From JAABRB01 sp963735025 (lineage in GTDB: Bacteria; Pseudomonadota; Gammaproteobacteria; Burkholderiales; SG8-39), in the NCBI GenBank assembly GCA_963735025.1, contig CAVTJG010000009.1:1240001-1304000 (forward strand): a DNA stretch of 64,000 nt, written 5' to 3'. How positions within the stretch are numbered: position 1 is the stretch's first letter; every line of letters starts with the position of its first letter. Both the position numbers and the translations under genes were made by a program. This document shows positions 54,626 to 63,713 of this stretch, piece by piece. Below the pieces are notes generated by a model. The model had not been told where the DNA came from. It ran no database searches and was given only the letters and a program-made list of their open reading frames with translations.

Positions 54626-55312
54626 ATGAGCCCAATCCGGGCCGTCCTCGTCGATCTGGACGGCACGCTTCTCGACACCGTGGCGGATCTCGCCGCGGCG
54701 GTGAATTGTACGCACGCCGATCTGGGTTTCCCCGCGCGTGACGCGCAGCTGATCGCCACGTTCGTCGGAAAGGGGTTGCCGATGCTCGTCCGCCGGGCGC
54801 TTGCCGGGACTCTCGAAGGCGACATCGACGATGCCCTCTTCGAGCGTGCGTGGCCGCTCTTCGAACGGCACTATGCCGCCGAGTCCGGTCGGCAGACGAC
54901 GCCCTATCCGGGCGCCCGCGAAGGCATCGACCGGATGCGCGCTCTGGGCCTCCGGCTCGCGTGTGTGACCAACAAGAGCGAGCGCTATACGCTCGAGCTG
55001 CTGCGCGATACGGGGTTCCTGGAATTCTTCGAATTCGCAGTGTGCGGCGACCAGGTAGCGAGAAAAAAGCCGGATCCGGCACCCATGCTGCTCGCCTGCG
55101 AACGATTTGCCATTCCGCCCGCCGAGGCGCTCGTGATCGGCGATTCGGCGAACGACGTCCTGGCAGCGCGTGCCGCCGGCTGCCCCGTCTGGTGTGTGCC
55201 CTACGGCTACAACGAAGGCCGTCCCTTCGAATCCCTGGCCTGCGACCGGGCAATCGCGACGCTGGCCGAGGCCGCCGAGATCCTCGCGCGGATGCATCTC
55301 CAGATCGAATGA
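54626..55312 (+). CDS. gph: Phosphoglycolate phosphatase
   Basis: A 228-residue HAD phosphatase removing 2-phosphoglycolate. Motif I is VLVDLDGTLLDTVADL, motif II CVTNKSERYTLELL, motif III RKKPDPAPML, and motif IV VIGDSANDVLAARAAG. A helical cap lies between motifs I and II. It directly abuts rpe (0-bp gap), and the trp operon follows; rpe-gph-trp is a familiar proteobacterial arrangement. Confidence 0.94.
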   Translation: MSPIRAVLVDLDGTLLDTVADLAAAVNCTHADLGFPARDAQLIATFVGKGLPMLVRRALAGTLEGDIDDALFERAWPLFERHYAAESGRQTTPYPGAREGIDRMRALGLRLACVTNKSERYTLELLRDTGFLEFFEFAVCGDQVARKKPDPAPMLLACERFAIPPAEALVIGDSANDVLAARAAGCPVWCVPYGYNEGRPFESLACDRAIATLAEAAEILARMHLQIE

Positions 55313-55344
55313 GTCCCCAAGGTCCGAGGGCGGCGCCCGGGCCG

Positions 55345-55374
55345 TTGTCGGGCGTCTGCGCCCGGTGATATATT
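55345..55374 (+). promoter_or_regulatory. Candidate trpE promoter (sigma70-like)
   Basis: TTGTCG (55345-55350) and TATATT (55369-55374) are separated by 18 bases, close to sigma70 consensus. It would start transcription near 55381, about 36 bases before the leader ORF. Inferred by eye. Confidence 0.45.
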
Positions 55375-55416
55375 CCGGCGCAATATCGTTCCTGCCCGAA
55401 CCGACACTCCTACGTC

Positions 55417-55485
55417 ATGACCTGCCTGCTCTTCGGAAATCGGAGCTTTGCCGCCCGGCAAGTTTGGCGCCGCTGGCGCACGTAA
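55417..55485 (+). CDS. Candidate trp leader peptide (trpL-like)
   Basis: A 22-codon ORF, ATG 55417 to TAA 55485, lies 74 bases before trpE. It ends ARQVWRRWRT, so two Trp codons (55465 and 55474) are spaced by two Arg codons near the end, the pattern of an attenuator leader. Each Trp codon begins the hexamer TGGCGC. The ribosome-binding site is poor (no purine-rich run before the ATG), which is the main weakness. See the adjoining hairpins. Confidence 0.55.
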   Translation: MTCLLFGNRSFAARQVWRRWRT

Positions 55486-55540
55486 GCCTGCCGTACGCGC
55501 GCCATTCGCTGTTGGCGCGCTCCGAAATTCCGCCGGGAGC
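55465..55540 (+). promoter_or_regulatory. Candidate trp attenuator: competing hairpins
   Basis: Hairpin 55497-55520 pairs GCGCGCCA with TGGCGCGC perfectly around an 8-base loop. Its left arm contains GCGCCA, which can pair instead with TGGCGC at either Trp codon of the leader ORF, so the structures exclude each other. A third stem, GCTCC/GGAGC (55519-55540), shares two bases with the first and ends 7 bases before the trpE ribosome site. No T-run follows, so control by termination is unproven; translation-level control is possible. Confidence 0.5.
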
Positions 55541-55558
55541 ATCTTTCAGGAGCAGTTC

Positions 55559-57040
55559 ATGACCGAAGCCGACTTCAAGCGGCTCGCCACGCAAGGTTTC
55601 AACCGGGTTCCCCTGGTGCTCGAGACCTTTGCCGATCTCGATACGCCGCTTTCGATCTATCTCAAGCTCGCGAACCGCACCAACACCTATCTGCTGGAGT
55701 CGGTCGTCGGCGGCGAGCGGTTCGGCCGCTATTCCTTCATCGGGCTCGCCTCGCCCGTGCGCCTGCGTGTGATCGGGCGGACGGTGAGCGTGCTGCACGG
55801 CGATGCCGAAACGGAGCGCGTCGACACCGACGCGCCGCTCGCGTTCATCCGCGAATATCTCAAGCGATTTCGATCCTATTCGCGCCCCGGGCTGCCGCGT
55901 TTCTGCGGCGGCCTGGTCGGCTACTTCGGATACGAGACTGCCCGCTGGCTCGAGCCGCGCCTCGAGAGTCGCTCGCCAAAGCCCAACACGGTCGGCTGCC
56001 CCGACGCATTGTTTCTCCTGTCGGAGGAGATTGCGGTCGTCGACAATCTCTCGGGCAAGCTCTATCTCGTGGTATTCGCGGATCCGGCGAAGCCCGGCGC
56101 CTTTCAGGACGCCCAGGCGCGGCTGCGCGAGTTGCTGGGCGCATTGCGCCTACCTTTGCCGCTCAGGCCGCAAGAGCCGTCCGCGCCGACATCCGCCGAA
56201 TCGAACGTCGGGGCGGCCGCGTTTCGCGACTGGGTCGAGCGGGCCAGGCGTTACATCCACGACGGCGACATCATGCAGGTGGTGCTCTCGCAGCGCATGA
56301 GCCAGCCGTTCGCGGCACCGCCGCTCGCGCTGTATCGCAGTCTGCGCTCGCTGAATCCCTCGCCGTACATGTTTTACTTCGATTTGGGTGATTTCCATAT
56401 CGTCGGCGCATCGCCGGAAATCCTCGTGCGGCTCGAAGGAAACTCGGTCACCGTCCGGCCGATCGCGGGGACGCGGCGACGTGGCGCAGACCCGGAGGAG
56501 GACACCCGGCTTGCCGCCGAGCTGCTCGCCGATCCCAAGGAACGTGCCGAGCACGTGATGCTGGTGGATCTGGGCCGCAACGACGTCGGCCGGGTCGCGC
56601 AGGTGGGTTCGGTGAAGGTGACCGAGACCATGAACGTCGAGCGCTACTCGCACGTGATGCACATCGTCTCCAATGTGGAAGGTCGGCTGAAGCCGGGTCT
56701 CGACGCGCTCGATGTGCTTGCCGCGACGTTCCCCGCCGGCACCGTGAGCGGCGCGCCGAAGCTCCGCGCAATGGAAATCATCGATGAGCTCGAACCGGAC
56801 GCGCGCGGCGTCTATGCCGGAGCGGTCGGCTATCTGGGATTCAGCGGTGACATGGATCTCGCCATTGCGATTCGCACCGCAGTGCTCAAGGACGGCAAGT
56901 TGCACGTGCAGGCCGGCGCCGGACTGGTTGCCGACTCCGTGCCCGAGACCGAATGGCAGGAGACCTGCAGCAAGGCGCGCGCGTTGCAGCGCGCCGCAGA
57001 GATCGCGCTGGCTGGCCTCGATACGCGGCTAGAGGGATGA
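55559..57040 (+). CDS. trpE: Anthranilate synthase component I
   Basis: A 493-residue enzyme that makes anthranilate from chorismate and ammonia or glutamine. The start is ATG 55559 (MTEADFKRLATQGFNRVPL), with AGGAG six bases before. The N-terminal half carries YLLESVVGGERFGRYSFIGL. The chorismate-binding domain has SPYMFYFDLGDFHIVGASPEILVR, RPIAGTRRRGADPEED and the ERYSHVMHIVSNVEG and FPAGTVSGAPKLRAMEIIDELEP segments, each given in part. It is complete and followed by trpG after a repeat-filled gap. Confidence 0.96.
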   Translation: MTEADFKRLATQGFNRVPLVLETFADLDTPLSIYLKLANRTNTYLLESVVGGERFGRYSFIGLASPVRLRVIGRTVSVLHGDAETERVDTDAPLAFIREYLKRFRSYSRPGLPRFCGGLVGYFGYETARWLEPRLESRSPKPNTVGCPDALFLLSEEIAVVDNLSGKLYLVVFADPAKPGAFQDAQARLRELLGALRLPLPLRPQEPSAPTSAESNVGAAAFRDWVERARRYIHDGDIMQVVLSQRMSQPFAAPPLALYRSLRSLNPSPYMFYFDLGDFHIVGASPEILVRLEGNSVTVRPIAGTRRRGADPEEDTRLAAELLADPKERAEHVMLVDLGRNDVGRVAQVGSVKVTETMNVERYSHVMHIVSNVEGRLKPGLDALDVLAATFPAGTVSGAPKLRAMEIIDELEPDARGVYAGAVGYLGFSGDMDLAIAIRTAVLKDGKLHVQAGAGLVADSVPETEWQETCSKARALQRAAEIALAGLDTRLEG

Positions 57041-57066
57041 AGGTGCGAGGGCTTCAGCAAGAAAAA

Positions 57067-57180
57067 CCCCCTCCTTTCCAAGGTGGGGTCCGCCCGCAGG
57101 GCGGGGAGTGGTTGAGGCTCCGGGCAACGCACTGCACCACCCCGGCTGCTGCGCAGCCACCCCTCCTCGACAAGGAGGGG
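57067..57180. repeat. Composite palindromic intergenic repeat between trpE and trpG
   Basis: Two CCTCCTT-type hairpins (57067-57088, imperfect, and 57160-57180, CCCCTCCTCGACAAGGAGGG) flank a stretch with GGGGTCCGCCCGCAGGGCGG and CACCACCCCGGCTGCTGCGC. The whole unit is roughly symmetric, as two facing copies of one element would be. It lies inside the trp operon, in the 208-bp trpE-trpG gap, which holds nothing else. Confidence 0.7.
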
Positions 57181-57248
57181 AAACACAATCTCCAAGGTGG
57201 CCTCGAAGTCGTATTTCAACGCGGTAAAATCGACCGCAAGGACTCACG

Positions 57249-57823
<575 letters not shown>

Positions 57824-57827
<4 letters not shown>

Positions 57828-58858
57828 GCATGACGCCGCAGGAGGCGCTCACGCGCTGCATCGAGCATCGCGAGATCTTCCATGACGAGATGCTCGATCT
57901 CATGCGCCAGATCATGAGCGGGGAGATGTCACCCGTAATGATAGCGGCCGTGACGATGGGGCTGCGAGTCAAGAAGGAGACGATCGGGGAGATCACCGCC
58001 GCTGCGCAGGTGATGCGCGAGCTTGCGACCAAGGTGGTCGTGAAGGATCCCGAGAATCTGGTGGACGTGGTCGGCACGGGCGGCGACAGCGCGCACACCT
58101 TCAACATCTCCACCGCGGCGACGTTCGTCTGCGCCGCGGCCGGCGCGCGGGTCGCAAAGCACATGGGCCGTGCGGTATCGAGCAAATCGGGCGCCGCGGA
58201 CGTGCTCGAGGCGCTCGGAGCGAACATCAACCTGAAGCCGCAGGAAGTCGCGCGTGCAATCGACGAGCTGGGCGTCGGGTTCATGTTCGCGCCGAACCAT
58301 CACGCGGCGATGAAGCACGCCGCGCCGGTGCGCCGCGAGCTCGGCGTGCGCACAATATTCAACATTCTCGGCCCGCTGACCAATCCGGCGAGCGCCCCCA
58401 CGCAGTTGCTGGGCGTTTTTCACTCCGATCTCGTCGGCATCCTGATCCGTGTCCTGCAGCGCCTGGGCGCGCGCCACGCGATGACCGTGTGGGGGATGGA
58501 GAACCTGGACGAGATCTCGATTTCCGGGCAGACCATGGTGGGCGAGCTCAAGGACGGGCGGATCAACGAGTACCTGGTTCACCCAGAGGATTTCGGCCTT
58601 CCCGTGCACGACCCGCGCACGTTGCGCGTGACAACGGTCGAGGAGTCGCGCGATGCCGTATTGCGAGCGCTCGAAGGGAAGGCGAGCTCCGCGCGCGATG
58701 TCGTGGCGCTCAATGCAGGTGCGGCAATCTACGTGTCCGGAAGGGTCGCGACGATGCAGGATGGCGTCGAACTCGCGTTCGAGACGATTGGCAGCGGTGC
58801 GGCGCGCGCGAAACTCGACGAGTTCGTGAAATTCACCCAGCAATTCGCGAAGGCATAG
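57824..58858 (+). CDS. trpD: Anthranilate phosphoribosyltransferase
   Basis: A 344-residue enzyme that joins anthranilate to PRPP. The PRPP loop VDVVGTGGDSAHTFNISTA, the KHMGRAVSSKSGAADVLEALG block, FMFAPNHHAAMKHAAPVRRELG and FNILGPLTNPA are intact (given in part). The start overlaps trpG. In most relatives trpC comes next; here two unrelated genes intervene. Confidence 0.97.
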
Positions 58859-58901
58859 GGAGCGCGCGCTACCGCACGGCGCCGGAGACGGGACTATTCG
58901 C

Positions 58902-59585
58902 ATGGCAGTGAAATTCTCGCGCTCGAAACCGAGCCCCCGCTACGAGCGGCTGGTCCGGCAGTACCAGATCATGCATCGCGATGGCGAGGCGCATCTCGGC
59001 ATCCCGCCGGACTTGACGTTTCCCGGGAAGAGCCTGCCGCCCCAGGCGCCGCGCATCAAGCGGCTCATCGACCTGACCGGCGCGCGCGACGTGCTCGACT
59101 ACGGCAGCGGCAAGGGCCAGCAGTACATGCCGATGCCCCTGACCGACGATTCGGGCGCTGTCTACCCGGACATCCAATCGTGGTGGGGGGTGACGGTCCG
59201 GTGCTTCGACCCGGGCTATCCACCGCACGCTACGTTGCCGGAAGGCGAATTCGACGGGGTGATCTGCACGGACGTCCTCGAGCATTGCCCCGAAGAGGAC
59301 ATGGAGTGGATCGTCGGAGAACTGTTCGGTTATGCGCGGCGCTTCGTGTTCGCGAACGTCGCGTGCTTTCCCGCGCAGAAGCGGCTGCCGAGCGGGCAGA
59401 ACGCGCATTGCACGGTGCGTCCCGTGAAATGGTGGCGCGCATTGATCGCCAGCGCGGCACGGCAACGTCCGCGCGTCCTCTACGAGTTTCGGGTGACGTA
59501 CGACGACCGAACGCCCGACGGGCCGCGCCGGGTCGAAGGCGTGCTGACGAACGAGGAGGCGTGGCGCGCCGCTTCGCAGACCTGA
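58902..59585 (+). CDS. Class I SAM-dependent methyltransferase-like protein
   Basis: A 227-residue protein with a Rossmann methyltransferase core. The SAM motif I is DVLDYGSGKGQQYM, an acidic VRCFDPGYP follows, and the motif IV-like DGVICTDVLEHCPEEDMEW and FANVACFPAQKRLPSGQNAH segments are seen. The N-terminus (SRSKPSPRYERLVRQYQIMH) is basic. Targets are unknown; similar proteins accompany glycan and capsule genes. It sits between trpD (43 bases before) and a TPR/glycosyltransferase-like gene. Confidence 0.7.
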   Translation: MAVKFSRSKPSPRYERLVRQYQIMHRDGEAHLGIPPDLTFPGKSLPPQAPRIKRLIDLTGARDVLDYGSGKGQQYMPMPLTDDSGAVYPDIQSWWGVTVRCFDPGYPPHATLPEGEFDGVICTDVLEHCPEEDMEWIVGELFGYARRFVFANVACFPAQKRLPSGQNAHCTVRPVKWWRALIASAARQRPRVLYEFRVTYDDRTPDGPRRVEGVLTNEEAWRAASQT

Positions 59586-59604
59586 GCGCCGTTCCAGAAC
59601 CCGC

Positions 59605-61200
59605 ATGCCGACAGTCATTCGACAGCAGTACGCGGCACTCACCCGTGAAGCGCAGACCTGCATGGACGCGGGCCGGTTCGGGGATGCCGAGCACGTGCTC
59701 GCGGAAATCGTGCGTCTCAATCCGCGTGAGCACTATGCGTGGGGCCTGCTCGGGAGAATCGCACTCGAGCGTGGCGATTCGGATGGCGCCCAGGAATGGA
59801 TCCGGCGCGCGCTCGATCTCGATCGACGCAACCCGGACTACCTCAACGTGCTCGCGATCGCGCAAGCGGAGGCCGGCGACCTCGCGCACGCCGAATCGTC
59901 GCTACGGCGCGCGCTGCGCGAGCGTCCGACCCATGCGGACGCCCACTACAATCTCGGCAAGGTGTTCGAGAAGCGCGGCGATTTCGCCGCCGCGCACCGC
60001 GAATACGACCGCACTCTGGCGCTCGACCCGAGTCACCAGGGTGCGCGCGGCAACTGCGCGCGCGTGCTCCAGTTTCTCGGTGAGCTGGACGCGGCCGTGG
60101 AAGTTCTCGCGGCGTCGGTCGCCGAGGGCTCCGCCGAGCCGTGGAACATCGTCCTCTACGGCAAGGCGCTCATGGCCGCGCGTGGCCACGCCGCGGCGGT
60201 TGCGGCGTACGCGGACGCCTGTCGTCGTTTCCCCCGAAGCGGGCTGTTGCGACGCACCTACGCCCATGCAATGCTCGCTGCGGGCGATTTTGCCTCGGGC
60301 TGGCGGGAATATCTGGGGCGCGACGTGGACGGCCCTGCGCCGCGCGCGATGGTTCCGAACCCGCTGCCACGCAGCCTCGACGGGCGCGCGTTGCGGTTGC
60401 TTCCGGAGCAAGGTCTGGGCGACATCCTGTTCTTCCTGCGGTTCGCGCCGGAGCTCGTTGAGCGCGGGGCGAGCGTGCATGCCGTAGCGCCCGAAAAGCT
60501 CATGGAATTGCTTGCGCGGACCGGTTTCTTTGCAAGTGTTACTCCGCAGGCCAAGGACGCTGGCCACGCGGAAGGCGACGCATATTCGGTCGCAGACCTG
60601 CCGTGCATCCTGGAAAGCGCTGCGCCCGCGCAGGTGTTTCGCCTGGCCGCGGATCCGGTGCGCAAGTCCGATTGGCGCGCGCGGCTCGCCGCGCTGGGCG
60701 CTGCCCCATTCGTAGGCGTGACGTGGCGCGCGGGAACGGATTTCCGCCGCGGTCCGGAATTCGGTCGCGACGCGCGCGCGCTGTCAAAAGAGATCGATGC
60801 GAATGCCCTCGTGCAGGCACTGCGCGACACACCCGGCACACTCGTCGCGCTGCAAAGGGAGCCCGTTGCAGGGGAAGTCGCCGCGCTGTCCACGGTAGCC
60901 GGTCGCCCGGTGCACGATCTCTCGACGGCGAACGACGACCTCGATTCGATGGTCGGCCTGCTTGCGGTGCTGGACGATTACGTCGCAGTCAGCAATACGA
61001 GCGTCCACTTGCGCGCGGGTCTCGGGCGCACGAGCCGGGTGCTCGTGCCGTTCCCGCCCGAATGGCGCTGGATGGCCGCGGGCGACGAGTCGCCGTGGTT
61101 TCCCGGCTGCCGCGTGTATCGCCAGGCGCCGGAACGCACCTGGACGAGCGCGCTGGACGCGCTGCGAGCGGATCTCTCGAGAGCAAGGCACGGGGCGTGA
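59605..61200 (+). CDS. TPR protein with glycosyltransferase family 9-like C-terminal domain
   Basis: A 531-residue protein. Residues about 10-230 form tetratricopeptide repeats, for example HYAWGLLGRIALERGDSDGA, PTHADAHYNLGKVFEKRGDF and LDPSHQGARGNCARVLQFLG. The C-terminal half has LLPEQGLGDILFFLRFAPEL, WRAGTDFRRGPE and the late VAVSNTSVHLRAGLGRTSRVL, which resemble GT9/heptosyltransferase-like folds. It has no signal peptide. Together with the methyltransferase it may form a glycan-modifying pair; the acceptor is unknown. trpC begins 26 bases after its stop. Confidence 0.75.
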   Translation: MPTVIRQQYAALTREAQTCMDAGRFGDAEHVLAEIVRLNPREHYAWGLLGRIALERGDSDGAQEWIRRALDLDRRNPDYLNVLAIAQAEAGDLAHAESSLRRALRERPTHADAHYNLGKVFEKRGDFAAAHREYDRTLALDPSHQGARGNCARVLQFLGELDAAVEVLAASVAEGSAEPWNIVLYGKALMAARGHAAAVAAYADACRRFPRSGLLRRTYAHAMLAAGDFASGWREYLGRDVDGPAPRAMVPNPLPRSLDGRALRLLPEQGLGDILFFLRFAPELVERGASVHAVAPEKLMELLARTGFFASVTPQAKDAGHAEGDAYSVADLPCILESAAPAQVFRLAADPVRKSDWRARLAALGAAPFVGVTWRAGTDFRRGPEFGRDARALSKEIDANALVQALRDTPGTLVALQREPVAGEVAALSTVAGRPVHDLSTANDDLDSMVGLLAVLDDYVAVSNTSVHLRAGLGRTSRVLVPFPPEWRWMAAGDESPWFPGCRVYRQAPERTWTSALDALRADLSRARHGA

Positions 61201-61225
61201 ATCGGCAAATGCACGAGGAGACCAG

Positions 61226-62020
61226 GTGAGCGATATTCTCGAACGCATCCTTGCGGTCAAGCGAGCGGAACTGGCAGACGCACAGCGGGATCGACCGCTG
61301 GCAGTCGTGCGCGCGCTGGCGGCCGCGCAACAGCCGCCGCGTGACTTCGTCGGCGCACTGCGCGCGCGGATCGCCGCCGGGCGGCCGGCCGTGATCGCAG
61401 AAATCAAGCGTGCGAGCCCCAGCAGAGGGGTACTCCGCACGGAATTCGACCCGGCTGCCATCGCGCAATCGTATGCACGCCACGGTGCTGCCTGCCTCTC
61501 GGTGCTGACCGACGCGCAGTTCTTCCAGGGCGCACCCGCGCACCTCGCTCTCGCGCGCGAAGCATGCGGACTGCCCGTGCTGCGCAAGGATTTCGTCATC
61601 GACGAGTATCAGGTGCACGAATCGCGCACCTTGGGCGCCGACTGCATCCTGCTCATCGTCGCGGCGCTCGACCTTCCGCGCATGCAGGCGCTCGAGGCGG
61701 CGGCACGGTCGCTCGGTATGGCCGTACTAGTGGAAGTACACGACGCGGGCGAGCTCGAAAAGGCGCTCAATCTCGCCACGCCGCTCGTCGGCATCAACAA
61801 CCGGAATCTTCGGACATTCGAAACGCGGCTCGAAACGACGCTCGACCTGCTGGCGCGCGTTCCCGGCGACCGGCTGGTGGTCACCGAGAGCGGCATTCTG
61901 GCGCCCTCCGACGTCGCGCGGATGCACGCCAATGCGGTCCAGGCGTTCCTCGTAGGCGAAGCATTCATGCGCGCCACAGATCCTGGCGTCGCACTTGAGG
62001 AATTATTTGCAACTCATTGA
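61226..62020 (+). CDS. trpC: Indole-3-glycerol-phosphate synthase
   Basis: A 264-residue TIM barrel. The start is GTG 61226 (SDILERILAVKRAELADAQ), preceded by GAGGAG. IAEIKRASPSRGVLR supplies the catalytic lysine region, VLRKDFVIDEYQVHESRTLGADCILLI the second lysine (given in part), then LVEVHDAGEL, GINNRNLRTFET and VTESGI. It is complete and ends the operon; a terminator-like hairpin follows. Confidence 0.96.
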   Translation: MSDILERILAVKRAELADAQRDRPLAVVRALAAAQQPPRDFVGALRARIAAGRPAVIAEIKRASPSRGVLRTEFDPAAIAQSYARHGAACLSVLTDAQFFQGAPAHLALAREACGLPVLRKDFVIDEYQVHESRTLGADCILLIVAALDLPRMQALEAAARSLGMAVLVEVHDAGELEKALNLATPLVGINNRNLRTFETRLETTLDLLARVPGDRLVVTESGILAPSDVARMHANAVQAFLVGEAFMRATDPGVALEELFATH

Positions 62021-62048
62021 TTTTAATAATTCCACGTTTTTGGTCGAT

Positions 62049-62092
62049 CTGTTGCGTGGGCGCAACAGAAAAGCCGGTCCAGAGGGCTTTTT
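62049..62092 (+). terminator. Double hairpin after trpC
   Basis: CTGTTGCG-TGGG-CGCAACAG (62049-62068) is a perfect 8-bp stem. Directly after it, AAAAGCC ... GGGCTTTTT (62069-62092) forms a second stem ending in a T-run. The second hairpin looks like the intrinsic terminator of the trp operon. The rest of the 200-bp gap to the porin should hold the porin promoter, which I cannot place with confidence. Confidence 0.65.
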
Positions 62093-62220
62093 CGACGGCT
62101 TTAGTTGCGGGTGGTTCTAGGCGTTTGGCAGAATGCCACCAGCTTCCCGAAACGCTCGGAGGAGTGAACGGCGCAGGGGGGACCCGGCGCTTCAGGCAAT
62201 CTCACGAGGAGAACTTCTTG

Positions 62221-63434
62221 ATGAACAAGAAACTGATGGCAGCCGCGGTCGCCGGTGTGCTCGTCGCTCCCGCTGCGTTCGCGCAGTCGAGCAACGTGCA
62301 GCTGTACGGCCGGATCAACGGCGGCTTGGACTATTACAAGGCCCCGGGCGCCACGATCGGCGGCGTCGGTGCACTCACGGATTCGAGCCGCGAAGGCCGC
62401 TTCCGTGTGTTCGACAACAGCTCGCGGGTCGGCTTGCGCGGGACGGAAGATCTCGGCAACGGCCTGAAGGCGATCTTCCAGATCGAGTCGGGCGTCAACA
62501 TCGACAACGGCACGGCCCAGACGGGTCAGGGCGGTCAGGGGAACGTGTCGACCGGCAACTGGGGTACGCGTGACACCTGGGGCGGCCTGCAGGCTGGCTG
62601 GGGTCGCATTACCTACGGCCGTCAGTCGATGTACTGGGTGAACGGCGTGAACGCGCAGTATGCGGGCAGCTGGATCAACACCGAGATTCCCTGGACGAAC
62701 GGCACGAACCTCGGTCGCGTAAGCGGCGGCGGTATCGTGGCGGCGCGCGTGAGCAACACGATCCAGTACACGACGCCGACCTGGGCCGGCAACAACTTCA
62801 CCTTGAGCTGGTCGCCGGGGGCAGCGCGCAGGAAACTGTGCAGAACAAGAGCGCCAGCATCGAGGCGGACGGCCAGATCTGGGCAGCGACTTGGCGCGGT
62901 ACGTTCGGGCCGGTTTATGGCCAGTTGGACTACGCCAACGTGGCGGCCAACACGAACAACGTCGGTATCACCAGCTTCCAGCAGAAAGGCCAGCTGTACA
63001 AGGCCGGCGTGAGCTGGGGCTACATGCCCGGCGCGCGCATCGGCGTGATCTGGGTTCGCACCTCGCAGAACGGCGCAACCGGTTTGCTCGCGGGTCAAAC
63101 CGTGAGGAAGGACGGCTACACCATCAACTGGTCGCAGACCTTCGGGAACATCCAGGCGATGGCGCAGTACGGCTGGACCGGCGACATCAAGAACTGCGCG
63201 GCGGTCGACGCGTTGACTTGCGATAGCACCTCGGCGAAGGGCTTCATGGTCGGCGGTCGCTACCTGCTGTCGAAGCGTACCTGGCTGTATCTCTCGTACA
63301 ACCAGGTCTCCAACAAGTCGAACGACTTCATCGACTACACCGGTGCGGCGATCACCTCGACCAACCAGGCGTCAACACGCCCTACGGTGCGGATCCGCGG
63401 GTACTGGCATTCGGCTTCTTCCATCACTTCTAAG
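62221..63434 (+). CDS. General porin, beta-type outer-membrane barrel (two frameshifts)
   Basis: A trimeric-porin-type protein of about 404 residues. The signal peptide MNKKLMAAAVAGVLVAPAAFA is followed by QSSNVQLYGRINGGLDYYK, SSRVGLRGTEDLGNGLKAIFQIESG (in part) and the GLQAGWGRITYGRQ strand. A missing G in a G-run near 62815 shifts the frame to GSAQETVQNKSASIEADGQIW. A second missing base near 63368 moves to GVNTPYGADPRVLAFGFFHHF, ending at TAA 63434 with the terminal phenylalanine expected of outer-membrane barrels. Errors are likelier than decay. AGGAGAA precedes the start. Confidence 0.85.
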
Positions 63435-63464
63435 AAAAACCCGGCTTAGACCGGGTTCGGATGG

Positions 63465-63493
63465 AAACGGGCGCTTCGGCGCCCGTTTTTTTT
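63465..63493 (+). terminator. Rho-independent terminator after the porin
   Basis: The stem AAACGGGCGC-TTCG-GCGCCCGTTT is followed by further Ts, with a stable TTCG loop. A smaller hairpin AACCCGGC/CCGGGTT lies just before it. It ends the porin transcript 31 bases after the stop. Confidence 0.9.
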
Positions 63494-63499
63494 GCGTCT

Positions 63500-63521
63500 G
63501 CGGAAACCAAACGGTTTCCGC
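63500..63521. repeat. Small palindrome related to repeat family 2
   Basis: GCGGAAACC-AAAC-GGTTTCCGC is a perfect 9-bp stem. The GGAAACC/GGTTTCC arms match the inner part of the family 2 hairpins located 50 and 140 bases downstream, so it could be a shortened copy. Confidence 0.5.
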
Positions 63522-63547
63522 GGGCGAAAAGCGGGCGCAGCGCCTCA

Positions 63548-63596
63548 CGAACAGGGGGAAACCGCTTCGGTTCCACCACCGTTACCCCCATCCCGC
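63548..63596 (+). repeat. Hairpin repeat family 2, copy 3
   Basis: CGAACAGGGGGAAACCGCTT then CGGTTCCACCACCGTTACCC and CCATCCCGC. The outer stem is degraded and the inner GAAACCG/CGGTTC stem survives. It is directly repeated 96 bases later. Confidence 0.65.
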
Positions 63597-63643
63597 CAAG
63601 ACCGGTCCGGTGGTTTAGCGCGAGGTGTTTCCCCACTCAGTCA

Positions 63644-63690
63644 CAAACGGGAGGAAACCGCCTGGTTTCGTCCCGTTACCCTCCTTCCCG
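63644..63690 (+). repeat. Hairpin repeat family 2, copy 4
   Basis: AACGGGAGGAAACC-GCCT-GGTTTCGTCCCGTT has one mismatch in a 14-bp stem, then ACCCTCCTTCCCG. It is nearly identical in layout to the copy beside the tRNA. It lies 23 bases before coq7. Confidence 0.75.
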
Positions 63691-63713
63691 GTAAGCTGGG
63701 CTATGCTTGATGG

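Noticed and set aside
53339..55297. 652-codon minus-strand frame spanning rpe and gph
   Set aside because: Only the last 132 codons (ApaG) are real. The rest is antisense to rpe and gph, which have full family motifs.
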